This document shows positions 1-5,939 of a stretch of 10,808 bases of DNA, piece by piece. The notes beneath the pieces are model-generated. The model made no database searches. It was not told the DNA's origin and saw nothing but the letters and a program-made list of their open reading frames with translations. Position numbers and translations under genes: made by a program. Source of the stretch: Candidatus Merdenecus merdavium (GTDB taxonomy: Bacteria; Bacillota; Clostridia; Lachnospirales; Lachnospiraceae); contig DVLR01000195.1 in the NCBI GenBank assembly GCA_018715425.1, positions 1 through 10,808 on the forward strand, written 5' to 3'. Each line of letters begins with the position of its first letter. Within the stretch, counting starts at the first letter, position 1.

Positions 1-63
1 TTCATTTGCTACTGTCCTTCTTTTAATTAAACGCGATACTTTTAAAAACTTATCTAATCTCAT
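1..63 (-). CDS. rqcP: S4-domain RNA-binding protein RqcP/YabO family (partial, N-terminus only)
   Basis: The minus strand from 63 to the window edge encodes 21 codons beginning MRLDKFLKVSRLIKRRT and remains open at the edge. This is the typical opening of the small (about 80 residue) S4-domain proteins of the YabO/RqcP family, which bind 50S subunits carrying nascent-chain peptidyl-tRNA and assist Ala-tailing in ribosome quality control. The ATG is preceded by an AAAGGTGA ribosome binding site at about 68-75. Its place downstream of mazG and HU fits the conserved Firmicute cluster mazG(yabN)-yabO-yabP-yabQ-divIC, with HU inserted in clostridia. The family call rests on the N-terminal motif plus this context. 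The rest of the gene lies outside the window. Confidence 0.85.
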   Translation of the reverse strand, partial: MRLDKFLKVSRLIKRRTVANE

Positions 64-119
64 ATCTTCACCTTTCTTAACTCAACGATAAAAAACAAGA
101 GTATCTTATGCTTTTGCAC

Positions 120-149
120 AAAAAAGATGAAGAACCTCAGCTCTTCACC
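120..149 (-). terminator. Rho-independent terminator after the HU gene
   Basis: On the minus strand GGTGAAGA (142-149) pairs with TCTTCATC (126-133) across an 8-nt loop, with one G-U pair, and is followed at once by six T (120-125). It begins 51 bases past the HU stop codon and lies before the rqcP ribosome binding site. HU transcripts should therefore mostly end here, leaving rqcP to readthrough or to its own promoter. Confidence 0.75.
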
Positions 150-200
150 TTTATGATACAATATTCACCACACAAAGCCTGTGGATCATTGCTTTCACTC

Positions 201-476
201 TTATGCGTTAACCATGTCCTTTAAAGCTTTTCCTGCTTTAAATTTAGGAGCTTTAGAAGCTGCAATTTTCATAGGCTGTCCATTTTGAGGATTTCTACCT
301 TCCCTAGCTGCTCTTTCAGTAACTTCAAATGTTCCAAAACCAACCAATTGGATTTTCTCACCTTTTTGTAATTCTTCTGCTACAACATCTGTAAAAGCTT
401 TTAATGCTTTCTCTGCATCTTTCTTTGAAAGTTCTGTTTTTTCAGCTATAGCCGCTACTAATTCTGTTTTGTTCAT
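201..476 (-). CDS. hup: HU-family histone-like DNA-binding protein
   Basis: This 91-residue protein has the usual length for HU. HU is a homodimeric nucleoid protein that bends DNA with little sequence preference. The sequence shows the helical dimer region (about 1-40), the GFGTF turn (46-50), and the DNA-binding arm with the Arg-Asn-Pro of GRNP (60-63), where the proline is the residue that intercalates between base pairs. The lysine-rich tail around AASKAPKFKAGK is also typical. The ATG at 476 has a GGAGGAG ribosome binding site (484-490). It has its own strong promoter at 587-615, separate from mazG upstream, and a terminator at 120-149, so it is probably expressed largely as a single-gene transcript at high level. 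There is no sign of damage. Confidence 0.97.
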   Translation of the reverse strand: MNKTELVAAIAEKTELSKKDAEKALKAFTDVVAEELQKGEKIQLVGFGTFEVTERAAREGRNPQNGQPMKIAASKAPKFKAGKALKDMVNA

Positions 477-586
477 GAATTAACTCCTCCTATTTTCATC
501 TAATTAATTTAATGATTCGATATTTAATATCTATCTTTTATTGAGGCCGTTTCTTCACTCTTTTAGACTCAGCACTCTTAAATCTA

Positions 587-615
587 TTTATAAACTCTTC
601 CTTCTGATTTGTCAA
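587..615 (-). promoter_or_regulatory. Sigma-A-type promoter of the HU gene
   Basis: The minus strand carries a perfect -35 TTGACA (610-615), a 17-bp spacer and a -10 TATAAA (587-592). Transcription would start near 578-580, giving a leader of about 100 nt. The leader includes a GATATTTAATATC palindrome (around 519-531) and the GGAGGAG ribosome binding site. This is among the best consensus promoters in the window and suits an abundant protein such as HU. Confidence 0.85.
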
Positions 616-677
616 GGAATTTTTAATTTTTCCTATGAAATATACGATAATTTCAGGGTTTGAAGGCCTATTTAATT

Positions 678-1484
678 TTATACGTTAATTGAATGAATCG
701 AATTTTCAACACTTTTTATTTCTCTTTCAAGAGCTTCTTGTAACGCAAACTCTCCATTTACTTTACATAAGTTGGAGATCTTACATATCTCTAATAAAAG
801 ATCTCCAATCCTGATCTCCATTTCCTTTGCTTGTTTTTCATCTTTTTCTTCCCTTTCCGATGGTAAAGATTGCTCTTTTATCCATTTTATTTCCCCTTCC
901 AATCGATCAAAAATTTGAGATATATCCGATTTATTATCAGTCAATTGATCCATCTTCTTAATTACTTTTTGACTTCTCATCAGCCCTGGTAAAGTTAAAG
1001 GAACCTCTCTAAGAGGAGATTTTTCCCTCTTTCGTCCTTTCTTTTCTTCCCTTTTTATATCTTCCCATAAAGTTAAAACCTCTGAAGAAGAATCTACATG
1101 TTTATCATAAAACACATGGGGATGACGCCTAATCATCTTCTCAGAAATCCCATGGACCACATCTTCTATGGTAAAGCGCCCTTCTTCTTTGGCAATACAA
1201 CTATGTAGCATAACTTGTAACAATACATCACCAAGTTCTTCACAGATATGATCCGAATTCTCCTGATCCTGTTCTTTCATATAATCATTGATGGCTCCTA
1301 CTACCTCTGCTGATTCTTCTATTAGATAAGGCCTTAAACTTTCATGAGTTTGCTCCTTGTCCCAAGGACATCCATTTTCACCCCTAAGTGTCTCAATAAT
1401 CTTCTTAAGTTCCTGAAAATCATAGAAATCTTGTTCTTTATTTTCTAAGTTTTTATCCATTATTTTACGTTTTTCTTCCTCCAT
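678..1484 (-). CDS. mazG: Nucleoside triphosphate pyrophosphohydrolase MazG
   Basis: This 268-residue cytosolic protein is close to the two-domain MazG length (E. coli MazG is 263). MazG hydrolyses NTPs and dNTPs to NMP and pyrophosphate, a nucleotide-pool cleaning role. The N-terminal domain has all the hallmarks: GCPWDKEQT (38-46), the EExxE metal-binding motif EESAE (56-60), ExxD as E83/D86 within EELGD, and RRHPHVF (119-125). The linker PGLMRSQK (166-173) is also family-typical. The C-terminal domain is degenerate: the EExxE region reads EGEIKW (196-201) and ExxD reads RIGD (225-228). The ATG at 1484 has GGAGG six bases upstream, while Met9 lacks a well-spaced site, so I keep the first ATG. 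The start region sits in a 13-bp tandem duplication (1475-1500). The gene lies between pgm and HU and leads the mazG-HU-rqcP cluster. Confidence 0.95.
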   Translation of the reverse strand: MEEEKRKIMDKNLENKEQDFYDFQELKKIIETLRGENGCPWDKEQTHESLRPYLIEESAEVVGAINDYMKEQDQENSDHICEELGDVLLQVMLHSCIAKEEGRFTIEDVVHGISEKMIRRHPHVFYDKHVDSSSEVLTLWEDIKREEKKGRKREKSPLREVPLTLPGLMRSQKVIKKMDQLTDNKSDISQIFDRLEGEIKWIKEQSLPSEREEKDEKQAKEMEIRIGDLLLEICKISNLCKVNGEFALQEALEREIKSVENSIHSINV

Positions 1485-1500
1485 CTTCTTCCTCCATCTT
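1475..1500 (-). repeat. Perfect 13-bp tandem duplication covering the mazG SD and start codon
   Basis: On the minus strand AAGATGGAGGAAG occurs twice with no gap (1488-1500, then 1475-1487). Each unit holds an ATG followed by GGAGG. The second unit's ATG (1482-1484) starts mazG, and the first unit supplies its ribosome binding site. Because 13 is not a multiple of three, the first unit's ATG (1495-1497) is in another frame and would give only a ten-codon peptide ending in TAA. Confidence 0.9.
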
Positions 1501-1523
1501 TTGGTATCTAGATCCTATAAGTC

Positions 1524-1566
1524 AAATAACGTGGTATACTTTTTGGAGTATACCACGTTGTTATTT
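1524..1566 (-). terminator. Long inverted repeat, probable terminator of the phosphohexomutase gene
   Basis: AACGTGGTATACT (1528-1540) and AGTATACCACGTT (1547-1559) form a perfect 13-bp stem with a 6-nt loop. Beyond a 3-nt bulge (1560-1562), AAAT (1524-1527) can pair with ATTT (1563-1566). It begins at the stop codon of the mutase gene. On the minus strand the 3' side runs GTTATTTGACTT, a poor U-tract, so termination may be partial. A role in mRNA 3'-end stability or protein binding is possible instead. Confidence 0.55.
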
Positions 1567-3298
1567 ACATCATACCATCTACCATCTTCATAATCTCTTC
1601 TCCTAATGCATCCGATTTTTCCTGTGCATCCCTTAAAGATGTTCCTTTAATCCCGTAGTAGAACTTAATTTTTGGTTCCGTACCAGAAGGTCTTACACAT
1701 ACCCATGCATCATCGCTTAAATCGTAATATAATACATTTGAGCTCGGGAGACCCGTTGGTTTTATCTCTTTCGTTTTCATATCTATAATGGTATCTTCTT
1801 GATAATCTCTTGCAGATATTACATCATAACCACCAATTTTTGATGGAGTATTCTTTCTAAATCCGTCTAGAATCCATTGGATTTTTTCAAGCCCCTCAAT
1901 GCCTTTTAAGGTAATGGATGTAATCTCATCTTTATAATATCCATATTTTTCGAAGATCTCAATCATAGCATCCCATAATGTTTTACCTTGACTTTTATAG
2001 TATGCTGCCGCTTCACAAAGGGCCATTGTTGCTACAATAGCATCTTTATCTCTAGCATAAGTTCCAATGAGACAACCATAGCTTTCTTCAAAGCCAAATA
2101 AGTAACTTCCTTTACCAGTCTGTTCAAACTCTAACATCTTTTGGCCAATATATTTAAATCCTGTTAAAACCTCAATTAACTCAATTCCATAACTTTTTGC
2201 AATAGCATCTGCCATATTCGTCGTTACGATCGATTTAATTAAGGCTCCATCTTCTGGTAAGCCATGTAATTTTTTCATTTGTCCAATCTCGTAATCAGCC
2301 AATAGACAACCTGACATATTACCTGTTAAAGAGTGATATTCTCCTGTTTTTGAGTCTTTTACATAAACACCTAAACGATCAGCATCTGGATCCGTTGCAA
2401 GGATTAAATCTGCATCTATCTCTTTTGCCAGTTGAAGCCCTAATACAAAAGCTTCCTCTGCTTCAGGGTTAGGATAGCTTACTGTTGGAAAATTACCATC
2501 TGGCAATTCCTGTTCCTTTACCACATATACGTTTTCAAAACCGATCTCTTTTAAGATTCTTCTAGCTGGTATATTTCCAGTTCCATGAAGTGGGGAATAT
2601 ACGATCTTCATGTCCTTTTGAACCTCTTTGATAGCATCCCAATGAAGTACCTGAGCCTTTAATTCTTCTATATAAGCATCATCTATAGCACTTCCTATGG
2701 TAATATAAGTTCCAGCTTCCACTGCTGCACCTTTTTCCATGGTTTGCACATCCTTATAATCTGTAACTTTCTTAACTTCATTCATAATACCAGAATCATG
2801 AGGTGGTGTGATTTGCGCTCCATCTTCCCAATACACCTTATATCCATTATACTCTGGTGGATTATGACTTGCAGTAATGTTAATTCCAGCAATACAGCCT
2901 AATTTACGTACAGCAAAAGATAGTTCAGGAGTTGGACGTAAACCTTCAAAAATATAAGCCTTAATACCATTTGCAGTTAAACAAAGAGCTGCTTCGTTTG
3001 CAAACTCCGCAGACATGTTACGGGAGTCATAGGCAATAGCTACACCTTTATTTTCTCCCTGAAGAGACTTAATATAATTAGCAAGACCTTGTGTTGTTTT
3101 ACGAACAGTATAAATATTTAAACGGTTCGTCCCAGCCCCAATAATGCCTCTAAGACCAGCTGTACCAAACTCTAGGTCTTTATAAAACCTTTCTTTTATC
3201 TCATTCTCATCATGTTCAATGCTTCTTAACTCCGCTTTCGTTTCTTCATCAAAGTAAGCATTATTTAACCAGTCTTCATATATCTTCTTACTATCCAT
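1565..3298 (-). CDS. pgcA: Alpha-D-phosphohexomutase (phosphoglucomutase/phosphomannomutase), PgcA type
   Basis: This 577-residue cytosolic enzyme of the alpha-D-phosphohexomutase superfamily interconverts hexose 1- and 6-phosphates through a phosphoserine and supplies glucose-1-phosphate for UDP-glucose and glycolipids. Visible motifs in order are GTAGLRG (45-51), the catalytic serine loop TASHNP with Ser144, the Mg-binding loop DPDADR (303-308), the sugar-recognition loop GFEES (402-406) and the phosphate-binding loop RPSGTEPK (536-543). Length and motif spacing match B. subtilis PgcA (about 580 residues) better than the 450-residue GlmM/ManB group. Substrate choice between glucose and mannose phosphates cannot be read here. 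The ATG at 3298 has GGGAGG nine bases upstream. An in-frame ATG at 3403 would add 35 residues, but those codons run through the upstream gene's terminator and lack a ribosome binding site, so I reject it. Confidence 0.95.
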   Translation of the reverse strand: MDSKKIYEDWLNNAYFDEETKAELRSIEHDENEIKERFYKDLEFGTAGLRGIIGAGTNRLNIYTVRKTTQGLANYIKSLQGENKGVAIAYDSRNMSAEFANEAALCLTANGIKAYIFEGLRPTPELSFAVRKLGCIAGINITASHNPPEYNGYKVYWEDGAQITPPHDSGIMNEVKKVTDYKDVQTMEKGAAVEAGTYITIGSAIDDAYIEELKAQVLHWDAIKEVQKDMKIVYSPLHGTGNIPARRILKEIGFENVYVVKEQELPDGNFPTVSYPNPEAEEAFVLGLQLAKEIDADLILATDPDADRLGVYVKDSKTGEYHSLTGNMSGCLLADYEIGQMKKLHGLPEDGALIKSIVTTNMADAIAKSYGIELIEVLTGFKYIGQKMLEFEQTGKGSYLFGFEESYGCLIGTYARDKDAIVATMALCEAAAYYKSQGKTLWDAMIEIFEKYGYYKDEITSITLKGIEGLEKIQWILDGFRKNTPSKIGGYDVISARDYQEDTIIDMKTKEIKPTGLPSSNVLYYDLSDDAWVCVRPSGTEPKIKFYYGIKGTSLRDAQEKSDALGEEIMKMVDGMM

Positions 3299-3347
3299 AA
3301 TATGATTCCTCCCTATCTTCTCTAAATGATTGTTACTATTTAGCCAT

Positions 3348-3377
3348 ATTATATAACAACCTGTACTAAAAAGAAAC
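3348..3377 (-). promoter_or_regulatory. Possible promoter of the phosphohexomutase gene
   Basis: A perfect -10 TATAAT lies on the minus strand at 3348-3353, about 50 bases before the start codon. The -35 region 17 bp upstream (TTTCTT) is weak and falls in the U-tract of the preceding terminator. A promoter is expected because a strong terminator separates this gene from its upstream neighbour, but only the -10 is convincing. Confidence 0.45.
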
Positions 3378-3420
3378 CAAAACCGAAAGAAACAAATCGA
3401 CATTGTTCCTTTCGGTTTTG
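3368..3420 (-). terminator. Strong Rho-independent terminator of the CotS-like gene
   Basis: CAAAACCGAAAG (3378-3389) pairs perfectly with CTTTCGGTTTTG (3409-3420), and AACAA (3391-3395) with TTGTT (3403-3407), around a 7-nt loop. The single position between the two blocks is A/C on the plus strand but a G-U pair on the minus strand, giving an unbroken 18-bp stem only in the minus-strand RNA. A T-rich tract (3368-3377) follows. It starts five bases past the stop codon of the CotS-like gene. Confidence 0.88.
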
Positions 3421-3425
3421 CAACC

Positions 3426-4406
3426 TTATAATAATCTTTTTAAAAAGCTCTCACGCTGATCAAATTGTTTAGCAAGATTCTCTAACTTTTCCTTACTGCG
3501 TCCTGGAATCCACGTTTTATTGTGATTAAAATAATGATTTGCTATCTTCCAAAACTTCTCTGGATAAGATAGCTGATAATATAAGTTTTCAAGCTCTTCA
3601 TCACTAATTGGCTTGATTTTATCGTATTGGTCTAGCATTTCCATTCCAATCTTCTCATTCCAATTTTGCTTTTCTAGGATCTTCCTCATAAACTGGTATA
3701 AATCATTCACTTGAAGGTTGTAATGGCATTTATCAAAATTTGTAGTTGCCATTCCCCCCTTATGTATCAGAATATTGTGATGATTATAATCTCCGTGACA
3801 AACTCCCCCGAGGGTTAAACTCTGGCTTCTAAGCTCACCATACTGTGTTCCTTTTAGCTGTTCTAATATCTCCTTGCCTTGCTGAAAAAAACGTTCATAA
3901 TATTCTATAAAACAAAGCTCAAACTCATTCTTTTTCCTCTTATTTCTGATAAAGTTACGAATCTTCTTAAGCTCCCTATTATGTCTTTCATATTCATCTA
4001 CTAAATCTCCCGATGAGACCCATTCCTCTTCTTCGTCTGGTAAAAGAAGCATAACATTATGTAAGCTAGCAAGATTTCTAACTCCTTGCATAATATCTAT
4101 TTCACTTTTTGTATCACACTCTCTCCCATCGAACCAGTCCTTTACTATATATGGGACTTCATCTTTATCTGTAGTTACCAGTTCTTGCTGGTCATTCGCT
4201 AAAATAACATCAACCAATTGATATCCAGATGCCTTTATATGTTGCAATACTTTATTTTGAAAAGCAAGTTTTGCCTTAGATCCGTGAAATTCTCTAACTA
4301 ACTTTAAGCCGCAGTCTGTTTCACAGATCATGCAGCCTCGGCCGCGGTATGTATGAAATACCTTCATATTATACTGTTCTAATATGCTTAGTCCCCTATC
4401 ATTCAC
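3426..4406 (-). CDS. CotS-family spore coat protein (aminoglycoside-phosphotransferase/kinase fold)
   Basis: This 326-residue protein resembles the CotS/YsxE/YutH family of kinase-fold spore coat proteins. The start is GTG at 4406 with a GGGGGG ribosome binding site six bases upstream, and the opening MNDRGLSILEQY is family-like. The N-lobe has GRG (22-24) and KLVREF (35-40). The C-lobe has the Brenner-type catalytic loop HGDYNHHN (204-211) and NFDKC (223-227) followed by DLYQFMRK (235-242). At the usual metal-binding Asp of APH/CotS proteins (DFD) there is Asn223, and the usual ATP-binding Lys position may be Arg38, so kinase activity is doubtful. I assign no member name. A sigma-E-like promoter upstream (4447-4475) supports expression in the mother cell during sporulation. 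A dedicated terminator follows. It could instead be a diverged APH-family kinase of other function. Confidence 0.82.
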   Translation of the reverse strand: MNDRGLSILEQYNMKVFHTYRGRGCMICETDCGLKLVREFHGSKAKLAFQNKVLQHIKASGYQLVDVILANDQQELVTTDKDEVPYIVKDWFDGRECDTKSEIDIMQGVRNLASLHNVMLLLPDEEEEWVSSGDLVDEYERHNRELKKIRNFIRNKRKKNEFELCFIEYYERFFQQGKEILEQLKGTQYGELRSQSLTLGGVCHGDYNHHNILIHKGGMATTNFDKCHYNLQVNDLYQFMRKILEKQNWNEKIGMEMLDQYDKIKPISDEELENLYYQLSYPEKFWKIANHYFNHNKTWIPGRSKEKLENLAKQFDQRESFLKRLL

Positions 4407-4446
4407 CTTTATCCCCCCATATCTTTTTGTCTTAGATGTTCTCTCT

Positions 4447-4475
4447 ATCTTATGAAGGAATTTAGAAAAATATGA
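4447..4475 (-). promoter_or_regulatory. Candidate sigma-E (sporulation, mother-cell) promoter of the CotS-like gene
   Basis: The minus strand reads TCATATT (4469-4475), 14 bp, then CATAAGAT (4447-4454). The B. subtilis sigma-E consensus is about kmATATT, 13-15 bp, CATACAmT, so the -35 fits fully and the -10 fits at six of eight places. The -10 also fits the sigma-K form CATAnnnTA, but no sigma-K -35 is seen. The start site would be near 4440, about 35 bases before the GTG. AT-rich DNA makes chance matches possible; spacing, position and gene type support it. Confidence 0.55.
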
Positions 4476-4492
4476 TTTTTTTATAGGTAGAT

Positions 4493-5836
4493 TTAAAAAC
4501 TAGAGGAAGCCAATATTTTTTTTGCTTGTTCTAGTAAGTACTCCTTTTCATTATGAGATGGCTCTATTAAAACATCTTCTAAAAGTAAGTTTAATATTTC
4601 TCCTATTTTTTTAGAAGGCTTTTCCCCTAAATCTAATAAATCAGCACCTGTTATTGCCAAAGTCTTCAACGATACACATTGTTTTTCTTTTACAATATCT
4701 TCGTACAAGTTCTTAATTTGATTTAAGGCTTCTAATTTTTCTTCTCTTCTAAAAGCATTTTTAGCCAAAATATCACTTTCCATGATTTTTAAAAGATCTG
4801 GATAATATTCTTCACCTACTTGATATATTCCTCGTCGAACTCCCTCAGGGGTAATATTAGGCCGATGATCATGGTATTTTATTAAATGTGTTACTTTTTT
4901 AATTGTCCCATTATCAAATTTTAACCTACGAAGAATTTTTTTCGTTAATTCAGAGCCTTTTTTAGCATGATCATAAAAATGGTCTCTTCCAAAAGAATCT
5001 GTGGTTCTTGTAAGAGGCTTTCCAACATCATGAAACAACATAATCAAACGCAAATCTTTAGATTTTTCTATGTGCATCAGTGCTCTTAAGGTATGGATTC
5101 CCACCGTACTATCATGGTGAGGATTCTTTTGGGGTGTTTCCATCATAGCATCAAACTCAGGAAGAATGACTTTCGTAATTCCCAATTCATAAGCCTTATT
5201 TATGGTTTCTGGATGATCTGAAGTTAGAAGCTTTACAAGCTCCACTTGTATTCTTTCTGCGCTAATATGTTCAAGATTACTACAGTATTCTGAAATAGCT
5301 CTTTCTGTAAGGGGATCTATGAAAAATCCTAATTGAGCTGAAAAACGAACTGCCCTTAAGATTCTAAGAGCATCTTCGTTAAACCTCTCTATTGGATCTC
5401 CTACACAACGTATGATACCTGCCTTAAGATCGGCTAAGCCTGCAAAAGCATCCACCAATCCTATGATATCATTATAAGCCATAGCATTGATGGTAAAATC
5501 CCGTCGTTTTAAATCTTCTATTAGATTTGCTGTAAACAAAACGGATGTAGGGTGCCGATGATCTTCATACTCTCCATCCACACGATAAGTCGTCACTTCA
5601 TAACCTTCATGATCCATCATGACGGTTACTGTTCCATGTTCTAATCCAGTATCTATGGTATAAGAAAATATAGCTTTGACTTGATCTGGCTTAGCTGATG
5701 TGGTGATATCCCAGTCATCTGGATCTCTTCCTAAGATAGAATCGCGGACACAGCCGCCTACAGCGTAGGCTTCGTGTCCATGTTCTATAAGGGTATCGAT
5801 GATTGATTTTACTTTATTCGGTAATTGTATCTTCAC
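4493..5836 (-). CDS. cca: CCA tRNA nucleotidyltransferase with HD domain
   Basis: This 447-residue class II nucleotidyltransferase builds or repairs the 3' CCA of tRNAs from CTP and ATP. Numbered from the chosen start it shows GGCVRD (27-32), the metal-binding DxD as DWD (41-43), RRDFTINAMAYN (111-122), the base-selecting motif EDALR (154-158) and RILRAVRF, then an HD-domain signature FHDVGKP (268-274) that suggests an attached phosphohydrolase. Two GTG codons compete. The first (5845) overlaps the ribosome binding site AAGGAG (5845-5850), leaving no spacer. The second (5836) sits eight bases downstream of it, so I choose the second. A full CCA-adding activity is likely, but some bacteria split CC- and A-adding enzymes and sequence by eye cannot exclude that. 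It probably shares the proS transcript, since no terminator or promoter is evident between them. Confidence 0.94.
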   Translation of the reverse strand: MKIQLPNKVKSIIDTLIEHGHEAYAVGGCVRDSILGRDPDDWDITTSAKPDQVKAIFSYTIDTGLEHGTVTVMMDHEGYEVTTYRVDGEYEDHRHPTSVLFTANLIEDLKRRDFTINAMAYNDIIGLVDAFAGLADLKAGIIRCVGDPIERFNEDALRILRAVRFSAQLGFFIDPLTERAISEYCSNLEHISAERIQVELVKLLTSDHPETINKAYELGITKVILPEFDAMMETPQKNPHHDSTVGIHTLRALMHIEKSKDLRLIMLFHDVGKPLTRTTDSFGRDHFYDHAKKGSELTKKILRRLKFDNGTIKKVTHLIKYHDHRPNITPEGVRRGIYQVGEEYYPDLLKIMESDILAKNAFRREEKLEALNQIKNLYEDIVKEKQCVSLKTLAITGADLLDLGEKPSKKIGEILNLLLEDVLIEPSHNEKEYLLEQAKKILASSSF

Positions 5837-5858
5837 AAATTGCACTCCTTTATTTTAC

Positions 5859-5939
5859 TTACTCCATTGTCTGCCTTACTATAGCAAGTTCTTCATTTGT
5901 AGGAATGACCTGTATAACTTCCGATTTCCACTTTAGCTT
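5859..5939 (-). pseudogene. ackA: Relic of an acetate kinase C-terminus
   Basis: Directly after the proS stop codon, and in the same frame, 26 codons are open and then end in TAA (5859-5861). They read KLKWKSEVIQ then VIPTNEELAIVRQT and ME. The stretch VIPTNEELAIxRxT is the characteristic C-terminal end of acetate kinase (AckA), the enzyme making ATP from acetyl phosphate. Nothing upstream resembles the remaining 370 or so residues: the ProS sequence is intact to its normal VYWGKAY end. There is no start codon or ribosome binding site of its own. I infer that ackA once lay here and was lost by a deletion ending at proS, leaving only the 3' tail. A chance match is unlikely over 14 residues but homology was judged by eye. 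Confidence 0.7.

Noticed and set aside
617..672. Imperfect hairpin between mazG and the HU promoter
   Set aside because: The pairing is broken by a bulge and followed by A-rich rather than T-rich sequence, so it is not a convincing terminator.
4462..4482. A/T hairpin (AAAAA-TATGA-TTTTT) after cca as a terminator
   Set aside because: It is made only of A-T pairs and would be too unstable; the segment is better explained as part of the sigma-E-like promoter.
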